A DNA stretch of 26,834 bases from WVXT01 sp964345635 (lineage in GTDB: Bacteria; UBA6262; WVXT01): positions 1 to 26,834 of the forward strand of contig CAYFRM010000036.1 of the NCBI GenBank assembly GCA_964345635.1, written 5' to 3'. Below the pieces are notes generated by a model that had not been told where the DNA came from, did no database searches, and saw nothing but the letters and a program-made list of their open reading frames with translations. Position numbers and translations under genes: made by a program. Below are positions 1-8,911 of the stretch, one piece after another; position 1 is the stretch's first letter, and every line of letters starts with the position of its first letter.

Positions 1-687
1 GCTGTGGGCGCAGAAGCTCCTCTCTTTCCGGTTACTTTTGATTCATTCTGTGCCGCACAAGTCCTGAGCCGGCGTAATGGAAATCCGGGAAGGGCCAGCC
101 GTCCTTTTGATAGGTTCAGAGATGGTTATGTGCTTTCCGAAGGGGCGGGAGCAGCGATTCTGGAAAAGATGGAACACGCCGTGGAAAGGGGAGCAAAGAT
201 TTACGGGGAGGTAGCCGGTTACGGTATAACCAATGACAGATATAGCATGCACAAAATGGAACCCACGGGGAAAGAGGTGGCCAGGACTATGAGAATAGCT
301 CTGGATAACGCCGCTCTTGCTCCGGAAGACGTAAATTACATAAATGCTCACGGTAGCTCTTCACTGATAGCGGATAAGAGAGAAACAAGGGCTATCAAAC
401 TTGCATTTGGTAATTACGCGTACAAAATACCCGTAAGTTCCATAAAGTCGATGATCGGTCAACCGCTGGCAGCTACGGGAAGTATTCAGTTTATTACTGC
501 TGCCCTGGCTATCGAGAATAACTACCTGCCTCCTACAATAAACTATGAGGAGCCTGACCCTGACTGCGACCTCGATTATGTTCCCAATCAGGCCCGCGCG
601 CATAAAGTGAGAGTAGCGATGGTTAATTCATTTGGTCAGGGAGGGAATAATGTCTCTCTGATTCTGAAACGATATGAGGGCGTTTAG
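1..687 (+). CDS. Beta-ketoacyl synthase (FabF/KS family), 3' part only
   Basis: The reading frame is open from base 1, so the gene starts before the window. The visible 228 residues match the C-terminal half of FabF/type II ketosynthases: the SRPFDRFRDG...SEGAGA stretch, the first catalytic histidine in NAHGSSS, and the closing NSFGQGGNN loop. The second histidine, normally in a KSMxGH motif, is replaced by glutamine (KSMIGQPLAATG). The nucleophile cysteine lies in the missing part and cannot be judged. Family members condense malonyl-ACP with acyl-ACP; loss of the second His suggests altered chemistry or a chain-length-factor-like partner role. The next gene starts 2 bases after the stop, so it is probably co-transcribed with the radical SAM genes. 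Family is certain, exact function is not. Confidence 0.9.
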   Translation, partial: AVGAEAPLFPVTFDSFCAAQVLSRRNGNPGRASRPFDRFRDGYVLSEGAGAAILEKMEHAVERGAKIYGEVAGYGITNDRYSMHKMEPTGKEVARTMRIALDNAALAPEDVNYINAHGSSSLIADKRETRAIKLAFGNYAYKIPVSSIKSMIGQPLAATGSIQFITAALAIENNYLPPTINYEEPDPDCDLDYVPNQARAHKVRVAMVNSFGQGGNNVSLILKRYEGV

Positions 688-689
688 AA

Positions 690-2057
690 ATGAGAATATT
701 ATTAGTTCAGCCCCCCATTAGTCCAATCGATTTCGCAGCCGGAAGGCTGGTGCTTAATGAACCATTAGCTCTGGAAATAATAGCAGCCTGCGTTCCCCAC
801 CATGAAGTTGGAATTCTGGATATGAGATTGGACAATGACCTGGAAAGAGAAATGGCGACATTCCAGCCTGATATTGTGGCTACTACGAGTTATACCGCTG
901 GTGTCTACGCAGCATTGGACGTACTTAAAAGGGTCAAGATTCATAATCAGCGTATTTTAACAGTCGTTGGTGGACACCATGCAACCTTGATGCCTCACGA
1001 CTTTGATAGAGAATTCATAAACGTTATTGTTACGGGAGAGGGTGAAATTACATTTCCGGAATTGACAGAAGCGTATGAAGCCGGAAAAGATCTGGGCAAG
1101 GTCAAAGGACTGGCGCTTCCCCAAAATGATAAGTTAGTGTTCACGCCGCCGCGAGAAATGATGACAAACCTGGACGTTGCGCCTTTTCCCGCCAGGCATT
1201 TAACAAAAAAATATCGCCGTAGTTACTTCAGAGGAACGTGGCAACCTATGGCCTCTGTGTACACTTCGCGTGGATGTCCTTACAGGTGCGATTTTTGTGC
1301 TATGTGGAAAGTTTCCGGAGGGAAATACAGGGTTCGCGATCCCGAGCGTGTTGTGGATGAACTGGCTGTCATAGAAGAGGAATACATCGATGTCGTTGAC
1401 GATAATACCCTGCACGACGTGAGAAGAGCGGAAAGGATGTATGAGGCTATAAAAGGAACAGGAATCAGGAAAAAATATAAACTCTACGCTCGCTCAGACA
1501 CTGTAGTGAGACATCCTGAAATAATTGAAAAATGGCGGGAAATCGGTCTGGAACTTGTACTTATTGGTTTTGAGTCCTTCCGGGATGAGGAACTGCGGTC
1601 GCACCAAAAGCAGAACAACATACAGAATAATGAACAGGCAATTCGTATTTTGCATAACCAGGGGATAGAAATTGCAGCATACTTTTTGATAGAACCCCAT
1701 TACACCGTCTCGGATTTTCTTGCCCTGGGAGATTATGTTGACAGGCTTAACCTCACCCATCCTGTGTTTACCATACTAACACCATTTCCCGGAACGGAAC
1801 TCTTCCAGAAAAGATACGCCGAATTAACGAACTGGAATTATGAATTGTTCGATTTTTGCCATTCGCTTTTACCCACAAAACTTCCAATAAAGATATTCCA
1901 CGAATGTTTGGCTAATCTGTACTGGAGATGCTACGGTACGGATAAGAATCGTGAAGGAAGGAAACCCGTTGTTTCCGGAATAACCGGTAAGCAGTTTTAT
2001 CGAGGCTTTCGGGAAGCCTATAAAGATTATGGAAAAATCAGTAGTTTCCAATTCTGA
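690..2057 (+). CDS. B12-binding-type radical SAM protein (first of three)
   Basis: This is a 455-residue protein. The N-terminal ~140 residues have the Rossmann-like pattern of cobalamin-binding domains (MRILLVQPP..., GGHHATLMP, VTGEGE). A radical SAM core follows with the 4Fe-4S motif CPYRCDFC (Cys196, Cys200, Cys203). Downstream landmarks are DDNTL, IGFES and LTPFPGTELF, typical of the B12-dependent methyltransferase/cyclase group. The canonical DxHxxG cobalamin-ligand motif is not obvious. Known family reactions include C-methylation and ring formation on unactivated carbons; the substrate here is unknown, perhaps an acyl chain made with the adjacent ketosynthase. The start ATG lies 2 bases after the ketosynthase stop. 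It resembles the protein at 4357-5772 more than the one at 2083-3759. Confidence 0.88.
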   Translation: MRILLVQPPISPIDFAAGRLVLNEPLALEIIAACVPHHEVGILDMRLDNDLEREMATFQPDIVATTSYTAGVYAALDVLKRVKIHNQRILTVVGGHHATLMPHDFDREFINVIVTGEGEITFPELTEAYEAGKDLGKVKGLALPQNDKLVFTPPREMMTNLDVAPFPARHLTKKYRRSYFRGTWQPMASVYTSRGCPYRCDFCAMWKVSGGKYRVRDPERVVDELAVIEEEYIDVVDDNTLHDVRRAERMYEAIKGTGIRKKYKLYARSDTVVRHPEIIEKWREIGLELVLIGFESFRDEELRSHQKQNNIQNNEQAIRILHNQGIEIAAYFLIEPHYTVSDFLALGDYVDRLNLTHPVFTILTPFPGTELFQKRYAELTNWNYELFDFCHSLLPTKLPIKIFHECLANLYWRCYGTDKNREGRKPVVSGITGKQFYRGFREAYKDYGKISSFQF

Positions 2058-2082
2058 TTTATGATTATGAATCTATGGGATA

Positions 2083-3759
2083 GTGAGAGGTATGACGCGA
2101 AGTCTTTTGATAAACTACTCTGGCTATCCCGCGGTAATACGCGGTTTAGCCCTGGATAACGGCCTGGCCAATCTGGCAGGGTCGCTGATAAACAAAGGTC
2201 ATAAGACCGTAATACTGGATTATGCCACGGTGAATACTATAAAAAAGCTGTTTCCCCGCGAATATAGTAATGAGTTAAGTTATTTGACCAGAAAGATCGT
2301 ATGTTCCCTGGAGCTGGGCCTTCCCCCTGAAAAAAACGACGTGAGAGAATTCCAAGATCTGGATCGACGGATAAACGAACTGCAAAAGGAAAAAGTGAAG
2401 CAGATTGCCCGGGAGATTAGCCAATATGCCAAAGCATATAAGGCGGACTTTGTGGGATTAAAGTTATGGTCGGGTGACGGATTTGCAGGGTCGATAGCCA
2501 TTGCTCAGGAACTTAAACGGGATAATCGCCGTCTTCCTGTATTTGCCGGAGGTCCCCACGTTGATTCTTTTAGGGAGAACATATTTGACGTATGTGATGT
2601 CTTCGATGCCCTTGTTTACGGAGAAGGCGAAGAGACTATAACCATGCTGGCAGATTATGTCTCCGGTGAGAGAAAATTGGAGGATATACCGAATCTAATC
2701 TATAAGCAAGATGGTAAAATCGTCACCACGCCCGTAAAAAGAATAAACGACCTGGACTCTCTCTCGTCCCCGGTTTATGACGAAGATGTGTATCTGGCGA
2801 TGAGAGGAAATCAAAAAATAAAGATGGCGTTCATCGAGGAAAGCAGAGGTTGCCCTAACCACTGCAGTTATTGCATCCACCCTATTAAAAGCGGGAATAG
2901 ATGGCGAGAAAGAGCGGCAGAAACAATAGTGGGGCAGATGGAAGAGATGAATAGAAAATATGGGTTTACCGCCTTCAGGTTTGCCGGGTCCAACCCCCCG
3001 CCTTTTTTGAAGAGGAAAATTGCAAATGAAATATTAAATAGAGGATTAAAATTTACTTACAGCGCCTTCGGGCATATAAGAGACGGCTTGGTCGTTGATT
3101 TTGGATTATTGAGAAAGTCAGGCTGTTATTCCGTATTTTTCGGGATAGAATCGGGCAGTCAGAGGATACTCGACAAGATTATGAATAAAGGAGTAAAGGT
3201 CGCTCAGATAGCCAAGACGATAGAAGCCTGCAACCAGGCAGGCATATACGTAGTGGGAAGCGTAATTATTCCCGCTCCTGGGGAAACCGAAAAGACAAAA
3301 AAGGAGACCTTCGATTTATTATTGAAAATGGGGCCCGATGCTGTCGTAGTCTGGTTTCCTGCTCTCATGTTAGGCACAGATTGGGGAAAGAATAGCCATA
3401 AATACGGATTTGATATACGAAATCAAAAGAGTTATCTAAAAGAAGCAATGCTGTATAAGATAAAGTCATTTTATCCACCGGTCCTATGGGCGTCTTCTTC
3501 CCAGTATAGCCTGAACGGAAAGTCATTTAAAGAAATTGCGAAAGAGACAGGAAGTTTCATCAGTTTGTTAGAAAGGAATAAGATATTGACTCAGGTTACG
3601 AGCGAAACAGCTCTTATTGCGAGATACGCGAGGGTTTCGCCGGGAGAATGTAGGGACAAAACAAGAAAATATCTTTTCAGCGGAGATTATGGAAGTATAG
3701 AAGAATTGGTGAGTAAGATAAACCAGGAAATTCTGAAAGGGCTGGTCTATCTTGTCTGA
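2083..3759 (+). CDS. B12-binding-type radical SAM protein (second of three)
   Basis: This protein has up to 558 residues. The N-terminal ~230 residues look like a cobalamin-binding domain (VFAGGPHVDSF, VYGEGEE). The radical SAM core has CPNHCSYC (Cys257, Cys261, Cys264 from the GTG start). The motifs FFGIESGSQRILDKIMNKG and IIPAPGETEKTKKET are typical of B12-binding radical SAM proteins. The ~100-residue C-terminal tail is helical with no recognised domain. The start is uncertain: GTG at 2083 or ATG at 2092, the latter with a GAGAGG motif only one base away, which favours GTG. The following methyltransferase-like gene overlaps its end by 8 bases. Reaction and substrate are unknown. Confidence 0.85.
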   Translation: MRGMTRSLLINYSGYPAVIRGLALDNGLANLAGSLINKGHKTVILDYATVNTIKKLFPREYSNELSYLTRKIVCSLELGLPPEKNDVREFQDLDRRINELQKEKVKQIAREISQYAKAYKADFVGLKLWSGDGFAGSIAIAQELKRDNRRLPVFAGGPHVDSFRENIFDVCDVFDALVYGEGEETITMLADYVSGERKLEDIPNLIYKQDGKIVTTPVKRINDLDSLSSPVYDEDVYLAMRGNQKIKMAFIEESRGCPNHCSYCIHPIKSGNRWRERAAETIVGQMEEMNRKYGFTAFRFAGSNPPPFLKRKIANEILNRGLKFTYSAFGHIRDGLVVDFGLLRKSGCYSVFFGIESGSQRILDKIMNKGVKVAQIAKTIEACNQAGIYVVGSVIIPAPGETEKTKKETFDLLLKMGPDAVVVWFPALMLGTDWGKNSHKYGFDIRNQKSYLKEAMLYKIKSFYPPVLWASSSQYSLNGKSFKEIAKETGSFISLLERNKILTQVTSETALIARYARVSPGECRDKTRKYLFSGDYGSIEELVSKINQEILKGLVYLV

Positions 3760-4333
3760 TACTATATTCCTAATTATTATTGCAATAATAGTAATTCAGC
3801 GACTGATTGAGTCGTATTTTCCAGACTCCAGAAAAGTAAAAGGCGTAAAGATGGCGAAATGGACATGGACTGCTTTTTCCGTGACTTATCCTCTACTTAT
3901 ATTGGGGAGTGTAGGGGAATATTTCTTGATTTCCAGAACGAGCGATTTGTGGGTAAGTGGTATGGGAATGGCAATAGTGGCTATACGTATCTGGCTAAAA
4001 TGGTGGGCTATTCTCTCCCTGGGAGAATACTGGAGCGTGCAGATTGAAATTAGAGAATCACACAAATTGACAAAAGACGGGCCCTATCGTTATGTCCGGC
4101 ACCCCGCTTATTTGAGTAATCTAATGGAATATCTCGCAGTACCTCTTATTGTTAACGCATACTATACTTTAATAGGAGTCCTGTTGATATATCTTCCCTT
4201 AAATCTCATTAGATTACGCCTGGAAGAGAAAGAGCTTATAAGAAAGTTTGGGAAAGAATACGAAGATTATCGGGATAAAGTGCCGGCGTTATTTCCTATA
4301 AGCAGGCAAATTCTTTTTCCCACGAAGAGATAG
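3752..4333 (+). CDS. Isoprenylcysteine carboxyl methyltransferase (ICMT)-like membrane protein
   Basis: This 193-residue integral membrane protein has about four or five hydrophobic segments. The C-terminal half carries the ICMT/phospholipid-methyltransferase signature: GPYRYVRHPAYLSN, then a membrane hairpin, then EEKELIRKFGKEYEDYRDKVPALFP. This region binds S-adenosylmethionine in the family. In bacteria such proteins methylate small lipids or phenolic lipids in the membrane rather than prenylated proteins. The start is TTG at 3752, inside the end of the preceding radical SAM gene, with GAAAGGG about 10 bases upstream; tight overlap implies translational coupling. A role as a tailoring methylase for the lipid-like product of this cluster is inferred. 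Confidence 0.8.
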   Translation: MSDTIFLIIIAIIVIQRLIESYFPDSRKVKGVKMAKWTWTAFSVTYPLLILGSVGEYFLISRTSDLWVSGMGMAIVAIRIWLKWWAILSLGEYWSVQIEIRESHKLTKDGPYRYVRHPAYLSNLMEYLAVPLIVNAYYTLIGVLLIYLPLNLIRLRLEEKELIRKFGKEYEDYRDKVPALFPISRQILFPTKR

Positions 4334-4356
4334 CTTGTTTTCTGAAGAGTTTCGGG

Positions 4357-5772
4357 ATGATGAAATTAGTTTTAATTTCGCCAAAAAGTAATTCTCCGGA
4401 GGAAGGCAGAGAACTATGGGACGGTAAGTTCTATTCCCTTCTATACGGCGTAGATAAGTACAGCGCTGCTCCTCTGGCTTTGCCGACCATTGCCGCATTA
4501 ACTCCGGAAGATATTGAAGTAAGCATAACCGATGAAAATATTGAACCCGTAGATTTCTATAAGCCCGTTGACCTTGTGGGGGTTACCTGTAGTACGTGGC
4601 TGGCTCCGCGGGCCTATGAGATTGCCGATGAATTTCGCCGGAGAGGGGTTACTGTGGTATTGGGAGGAATTCATCCTTCTATGTTGCCCCATGAAGCCAT
4701 TGCACATGCAGATGCAGTGGTTATCGGAGAGGCGGAGAATGTTTGGAAAAAGCTTATTGAGGATTTCAGGGAGAAGAGGCTCCGGCCATTCTATAAATCT
4801 TCCCGGCTGCCAGAACTTGAGGATTTACCAGTTCCTCGCTGGGACCTGTTGAAAAACAAAAGATATTTTTACCACACAATCCAGACTACTAGAGGTTGTC
4901 CATACAATTGTGAGTTCTGTACTGTAAAGGCTATGTCGGGAGGAAAGTATCGCTATAAGTCCATAAAGAATACGATAAAAGAACTTGAAACATTACAGGA
5001 AATAGAAAAGAAACTGTTTTTCTTCGTTGACGATAACTTTATTGGGGATAGGAACCACGCCAGACAGCTCTTGCGCGAACTGATTCCTCTAAAAATAGTC
5101 TATTTTGCCCAGGTCTCGTTAAATTTGGCAAAAGATGAAGAATTGCTTTCTCTCCTTGCAGAAAGTGGGTGCAGGAAGGTAATAATCGGGTTTGAATCAT
5201 TGGTCAGTGCCAATCTGAAACAGATGGGAAAAAATAGGTATTGGAAGGTGGAAGGATATGCGGAAGATATTAACAAGATACAGTCCTGGGGAATTGAAAT
5301 TCAAGGATTCTTTGTTTTTGGCTACGATTTTGACGATGAGGCCGTATTCGAAAGAACGGTGAATTTTGTTAATAGTACAGATTTGGCTGTTCCTATATTT
5401 AGTGTTTTGACGCCTCTTCCGGGCACGCGGCTGTTTCGCAGGTTTGACAGGGAAGGCAGGTTATTATATAATAATTGGAAAAGATACGATGGAAGGCATG
5501 TCTGTTTCAGACCGGAATTGATGTCCCCGGAGAGTTTACAAAACGGATATAATTGGGCTATGCAGCAAGTAAACTCCTATGAGTCGATTTTTGAAAGGCT
5601 AAGGGGAATCTGGAATTTGTGGAACAGAAATAACGTGCGGTCGCAGGACAGAATTTCTCCCATAATAGTAAATCTTGCAATCAACGATGTAGCAAGGTCC
5701 CTCCCCGAAGCCATTCACCCTGGACATTCTGAAGAAAGTATTACGCAAACCATCTGGGGAGTTAAAAAATGA
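4357..5772 (+). CDS. B12-binding-type radical SAM protein (third of three)
   Basis: This is a 471-residue protein. The N-terminal cobalamin-binding-like domain (VVLGGIHPSMLPHEA, VVIGEAENVW) is followed by a radical SAM core with CPYNCEFC (Cys181, Cys185, Cys188). Further landmarks are FFVDDNFIGD, VIIGFESL and LTPLPGTRLF. It shares these landmarks and overall layout with the 690-2057 protein, so the two are probably paralogues working on related substrates. Start is ATG at 4357, with a second in-frame ATG at 4360. Its stop codon overlaps the ATG of the next gene (ATGA), so the membrane sensor that follows is probably translated from the same message. Substrate unknown. Confidence 0.88.
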   Translation: MMKLVLISPKSNSPEEGRELWDGKFYSLLYGVDKYSAAPLALPTIAALTPEDIEVSITDENIEPVDFYKPVDLVGVTCSTWLAPRAYEIADEFRRRGVTVVLGGIHPSMLPHEAIAHADAVVIGEAENVWKKLIEDFREKRLRPFYKSSRLPELEDLPVPRWDLLKNKRYFYHTIQTTRGCPYNCEFCTVKAMSGGKYRYKSIKNTIKELETLQEIEKKLFFFVDDNFIGDRNHARQLLRELIPLKIVYFAQVSLNLAKDEELLSLLAESGCRKVIIGFESLVSANLKQMGKNRYWKVEGYAEDINKIQSWGIEIQGFFVFGYDFDDEAVFERTVNFVNSTDLAVPIFSVLTPLPGTRLFRRFDREGRLLYNNWKRYDGRHVCFRPELMSPESLQNGYNWAMQQVNSYESIFERLRGIWNLWNRNNVRSQDRISPIIVNLAINDVARSLPEAIHPGHSEESITQTIWGVKK

Positions 5773-6461
5773 ACATGCATTCCTTTGCCCCTCTTTTGGG
5801 CGGTATAGCCAATCCCATCCTGGGTCTTCTTGTCTTTGGAAGAAGAAAGAGTCAGGTCAATAGAATCTTTATGTTGCTTTGCCTTACGATTGGTATCTGG
5901 AATATTCATGAATTTGGATTGTATATCGCTCCCGGGGCAACATTTGCGATGTATTGGGCAAGGATATTTGGTTTGGGTTTGATGATGATCCCTCCGGTAT
6001 TCTTACACTTTGTCGTGATTTTTATCGGAGATAATACCAAAAACGCAAAATGGATAGTCTCGGGGAGTTACTTGATTGGACTTGCTTTTGCGCTCCTTTT
6101 CTGGACGGGGCTACTGGTAAGAGACTATTTTTATGTTATTTGTCAATATTTTCCTCAACCCACAAGAATATACAATCTATACATCCTATTTTTTATGCTT
6201 GTTACAGGTTATGGCATCGTGAAGATATTTGTTAAATATCAAAGAACTGACCGGAATCTACAAAGGACCCAATACAGACTTTTTTTGATTGCTGTCCTTT
6301 TGGCTGCAGGTATTGGCTCGACAAACTTTCTTTTGTCTTTCGGAGTGAGAATGTATCCCATTGGACACTTAGGAGGTATAACTTTTACCGGTATTGTTGC
6401 CTGGATACTTGTCAGATATTATCAGAAGTCTTCTTTCAGGAGGAATAATGGATGTTATTAG
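5769..6461 (+). CDS. Stand-alone 7TM sensor-like membrane protein (histidine-kinase N-terminal type)
   Basis: This 230-residue protein has about seven hydrophobic segments and no kinase or enzymatic domain. It is clearly homologous to the first ~235 residues of the next protein: both have a WNI motif, YWA(R/K)IF, IPP, QYFP, GSTNFL.SFG.R.YPIG and a final segment around IVA. The domain resembles the 7TM region found at the N terminus of some histidine kinases. Either a duplicated kinase lost its catalytic half, or this is a dedicated partner that pairs with the kinase in the membrane. It begins in the ATGA overlap with the preceding radical SAM gene and overlaps the kinase start by 14 bases. 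Ligand is unknown. Confidence 0.75.
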   Translation: MNMHSFAPLLGGIANPILGLLVFGRRKSQVNRIFMLLCLTIGIWNIHEFGLYIAPGATFAMYWARIFGLGLMMIPPVFLHFVVIFIGDNTKNAKWIVSGSYLIGLAFALLFWTGLLVRDYFYVICQYFPQPTRIYNLYILFFMLVTGYGIVKIFVKYQRTDRNLQRTQYRLFLIAVLLAAGIGSTNFLLSFGVRMYPIGHLGGITFTGIVAWILVRYYQKSSFRRNNGCY

Positions 6462-8589
6462 TCTTCCGGTAATAATCAGTGCTGTGGGGAATCTGGGACT
6501 GGGTTTTTTTGTCCATACGAGGAACAAGAAAAATGAGTTATATAGAGCCTTTTGCTTCTTGTGTCTTGTTCTTACAGTCTGGAATATTAACATTCTGGGC
6601 TTGATTATTGCTCCCAATGAATATTTTGCCTGGTACTGGGCAAAAATATTCGCTGTAGGGTTAGTATTAATCCCTCCCGCTGTGCTTCGACTAATAGTGA
6701 TCTTTACAGAATACAGAGGCAAATTTGAGAGACGAATGCTTTACACTTCTTACGGGTTTGCCCTGGTCTTCGGCCTTCTTAATTTGTCGGGTCTTTTTGT
6801 AGGCGAATTTTTTGTGGTTAGTAATCAATATTTTCCCCGCGCCGGACTAATATTCCAGCTTTTCATATTGAATTTTGTACTTTTTGTAGGGTATGCTTTA
6901 TTACTTGTGTTGCGAAAGTATAGAGAGACGACTGCGGGAACTAAACGGAATCAGGTAGCATATTTTCTGGTGGCGTCATCGTTTACTGTGCTGGTTGGTT
7001 CAACTAATTTTCTTCCTTCGTTTGGAATAAGGATTTATCCCATTGGGAATACGGCTACCATAGTCTTCACCAGTATCGTTGCTTATGCTATTGTAAAGCA
7101 TCGGCTGATGGACATCGAAGTTGCTATCAAGAAAAGCGTCGTTTACGCGTCACTGACTGCTTCCATAACGGCCATCTACGCCATAATTGTAGGAGTCTTT
7201 CACGGGGTTTTCGGGATTGCGCGTTTTGCTCAGGGTTCGCTATTGGTAAACGCACTGGCAGCGATGATTATCGCACTTAGCTTTCAGCCTTTGAGGAATA
7301 GAATTCAGAAAACAGTCGATAGGTTATTCTTCAAAGATAAATACGATTACCACAAGACCCTAAAAGACTTCAGCGGAGCAATTACTTCCATTTTATCGCT
7401 GGACAGATTACTTAAAATGATTGTTAACAAAGTAACCGAAGTTATGCACATAGGGAAAGGTTGCATTATGTTATGGGATGAACATACAGAAAAATTCCGG
7501 ATTAAGATGGGGAAAGGTTTAAGAAAAGAAATTTTCAACAAAATGTATTTTATGAAAAGCGACTATCCTATAGAATGGTTGGAACGAAAGAAAAAAATAT
7601 TTAACAGGGAAGAAACTGAAATATTTCTGAGGAGAAACGAATCTTCCCAAAAGGATAGTGAAAGGCAGAAAGAAGTTAAAGAAACGATGGATAAATTGAA
7701 GGAAGTGGGAGCGATTCTTTGTATTCCATTAGTAATGAAGGATAGGCTAGTTGGTATTTTCAGCCTGGATAATAAGATGTCCGGGGATAAATTTACCACT
7801 GAAGACCTGGAACTACTTTCCACGGTAGCTAATCAAGCATCCATAGCTATCGAAAATGCCAGGTTGTATGAAGAGATGAGAGAGCTAGAAAAGAATTTGC
7901 ACCGTGCCGATAAACTGACTGCTTTGGGCACACTTGCCTCCAGCATCGCCCACGAGATAAGAAATCCTTTAGTTTCTATCAAGACATTTACTCAGTTGGC
8001 GCCCCGGAAATTCAACAGTCAGGACTTTTTGGATAAGTTCCAGACGATCGTTCCCGAAGAATTGCAGCGAATGGAGAGTATCCTGAATCAACTTTTGAAT
8101 TTTAGTCGCCCTTCCCAAGCAGAATTTTACCCCGTAAGTGTGCAGCAAATTATTGACAGTATCCTGAGTTTGATGAATACAGAGCTGTCCAGATCCAATA
8201 TCGAAGTTGTGAAACTATATGATAAGCATTTACCGCAGATTATGGGAGATGGGGAACAGTTAAAACAGGTCTTTATGAATATAGTTCTTAATGCTATCCA
8301 GTCTATGCCTGAAGGTGGGGCGCTCAAGATTATTACCGGTCTGGAACAGGGGGCAGCGGGCCGCGATACTATAGCATTTGTTTCTATAGAATTTGCAGAT
8401 ACAGGGTGTGGGATTCCCGAAGAGAATTTGGAGGATTTGTTTAATCCTTTTTTCACCACCAAGAGCGGAGGGTCAGGATTAGGATTATCTATTAGCCATA
8501 GAATTATCAAAGAGCATAATGGTCATATTAATGTGAAAAGCAGAGAGGGGGAGGGAACAACCTTTACTGTTAAGTTGCCACTGAATTGA
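6448..8589 (+). CDS. Membrane histidine kinase: 7TM sensor, GAF, HisKA, HATPase
   Basis: Start is ATG at 6448, preceded by AGGAGG at a good distance; an in-frame upstream start at 6394 has no such support. The 713-residue protein has seven N-terminal membrane segments, one or two more around residues 225-285, a GAF-type domain (about 330-480) and a HisKA domain with phospho-acceptor His502 (SSIAHEIRNPL). A HATPase domain follows with N-box (NIVLNAIQSMPEGG), G1 (DTGCGIPEENL), F-box (FNPFFTTK) and G2 (GSGLGLSIS). All catalytic motifs look intact. There is no fused receiver, so it must signal to a separate regulator; the NtrC-type activator at 13592-14947, whose receiver is intact, is a candidate. 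Confidence 0.92.
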   Translation: MDVISLPVIISAVGNLGLGFFVHTRNKKNELYRAFCFLCLVLTVWNINILGLIIAPNEYFAWYWAKIFAVGLVLIPPAVLRLIVIFTEYRGKFERRMLYTSYGFALVFGLLNLSGLFVGEFFVVSNQYFPRAGLIFQLFILNFVLFVGYALLLVLRKYRETTAGTKRNQVAYFLVASSFTVLVGSTNFLPSFGIRIYPIGNTATIVFTSIVAYAIVKHRLMDIEVAIKKSVVYASLTASITAIYAIIVGVFHGVFGIARFAQGSLLVNALAAMIIALSFQPLRNRIQKTVDRLFFKDKYDYHKTLKDFSGAITSILSLDRLLKMIVNKVTEVMHIGKGCIMLWDEHTEKFRIKMGKGLRKEIFNKMYFMKSDYPIEWLERKKKIFNREETEIFLRRNESSQKDSERQKEVKETMDKLKEVGAILCIPLVMKDRLVGIFSLDNKMSGDKFTTEDLELLSTVANQASIAIENARLYEEMRELEKNLHRADKLTALGTLASSIAHEIRNPLVSIKTFTQLAPRKFNSQDFLDKFQTIVPEELQRMESILNQLLNFSRPSQAEFYPVSVQQIIDSILSLMNTELSRSNIEVVKLYDKHLPQIMGDGEQLKQVFMNIVLNAIQSMPEGGALKIITGLEQGAAGRDTIAFVSIEFADTGCGIPEENLEDLFNPFFTTKSGGSGLGLSISHRIIKEHNGHINVKSREGEGTTFTVKLPLN

Positions 8590-8647
8590 CGAAAATAAGC
8601 GAAAAAATCTTGCATAAAATAGTAGAAATACCAATGGGGAGAATAAA

Positions 8648-8911
8648 ATGACGGCAAGCCAGGGGTGTAAAATTTTACCTGTGGATGTAGAAATCCTCAT
8701 AAGAAATGTTACTGAAGAGATGTTAAGAAAAGGAGTTCGTCTCCGGGAAGCTAATAGGAGCTTCGAAGTGGCGTTTATGGTTCTGGTTCTGAGGAGATTC
8801 ACCGGAGATGGGAGAAAAGCGGCCAGACTCCTGGGAATGAATAGGGAAGAATTTCTTTGCAGATTGAGCGTGCAGAAAATAGGAGATAATTGGTGGAAAT
8901 GGAACGTATAA
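8648..8911 (+). CDS. Small Fis-like helix-turn-helix protein
   Basis: This 87-residue protein starts with ATG behind GGGGAG. Residues ~38-75 (FEVAFMVLVLRRFTGDGRKAARLLGMNREEFLCRL, described by its pattern) follow the Fis-type HTH seen at the C terminus of NtrC-family activators: a helix ending in a 'G(D/N)..KAA..LGM.R..' turn. There is no AAA+ domain, so it would act as a small DNA-binding protein or co-regulator. It lies 58 bases after the kinase stop and overlaps the PilZ gene by 19 bases. Only the motif supports the call; an unrelated small helical protein remains possible. Confidence 0.6.
   Translation: MTASQGCKILPVDVEILIRNVTEEMLRKGVRLREANRSFEVAFMVLVLRRFTGDGRKAARLLGMNREEFLCRLSVQKIGDNWWKWNV

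Noticed and set aside
3859..4047. Second ORF inside the ICMT-like gene
   Set aside because: Out-of-frame shadow with no ribosome site or domain.
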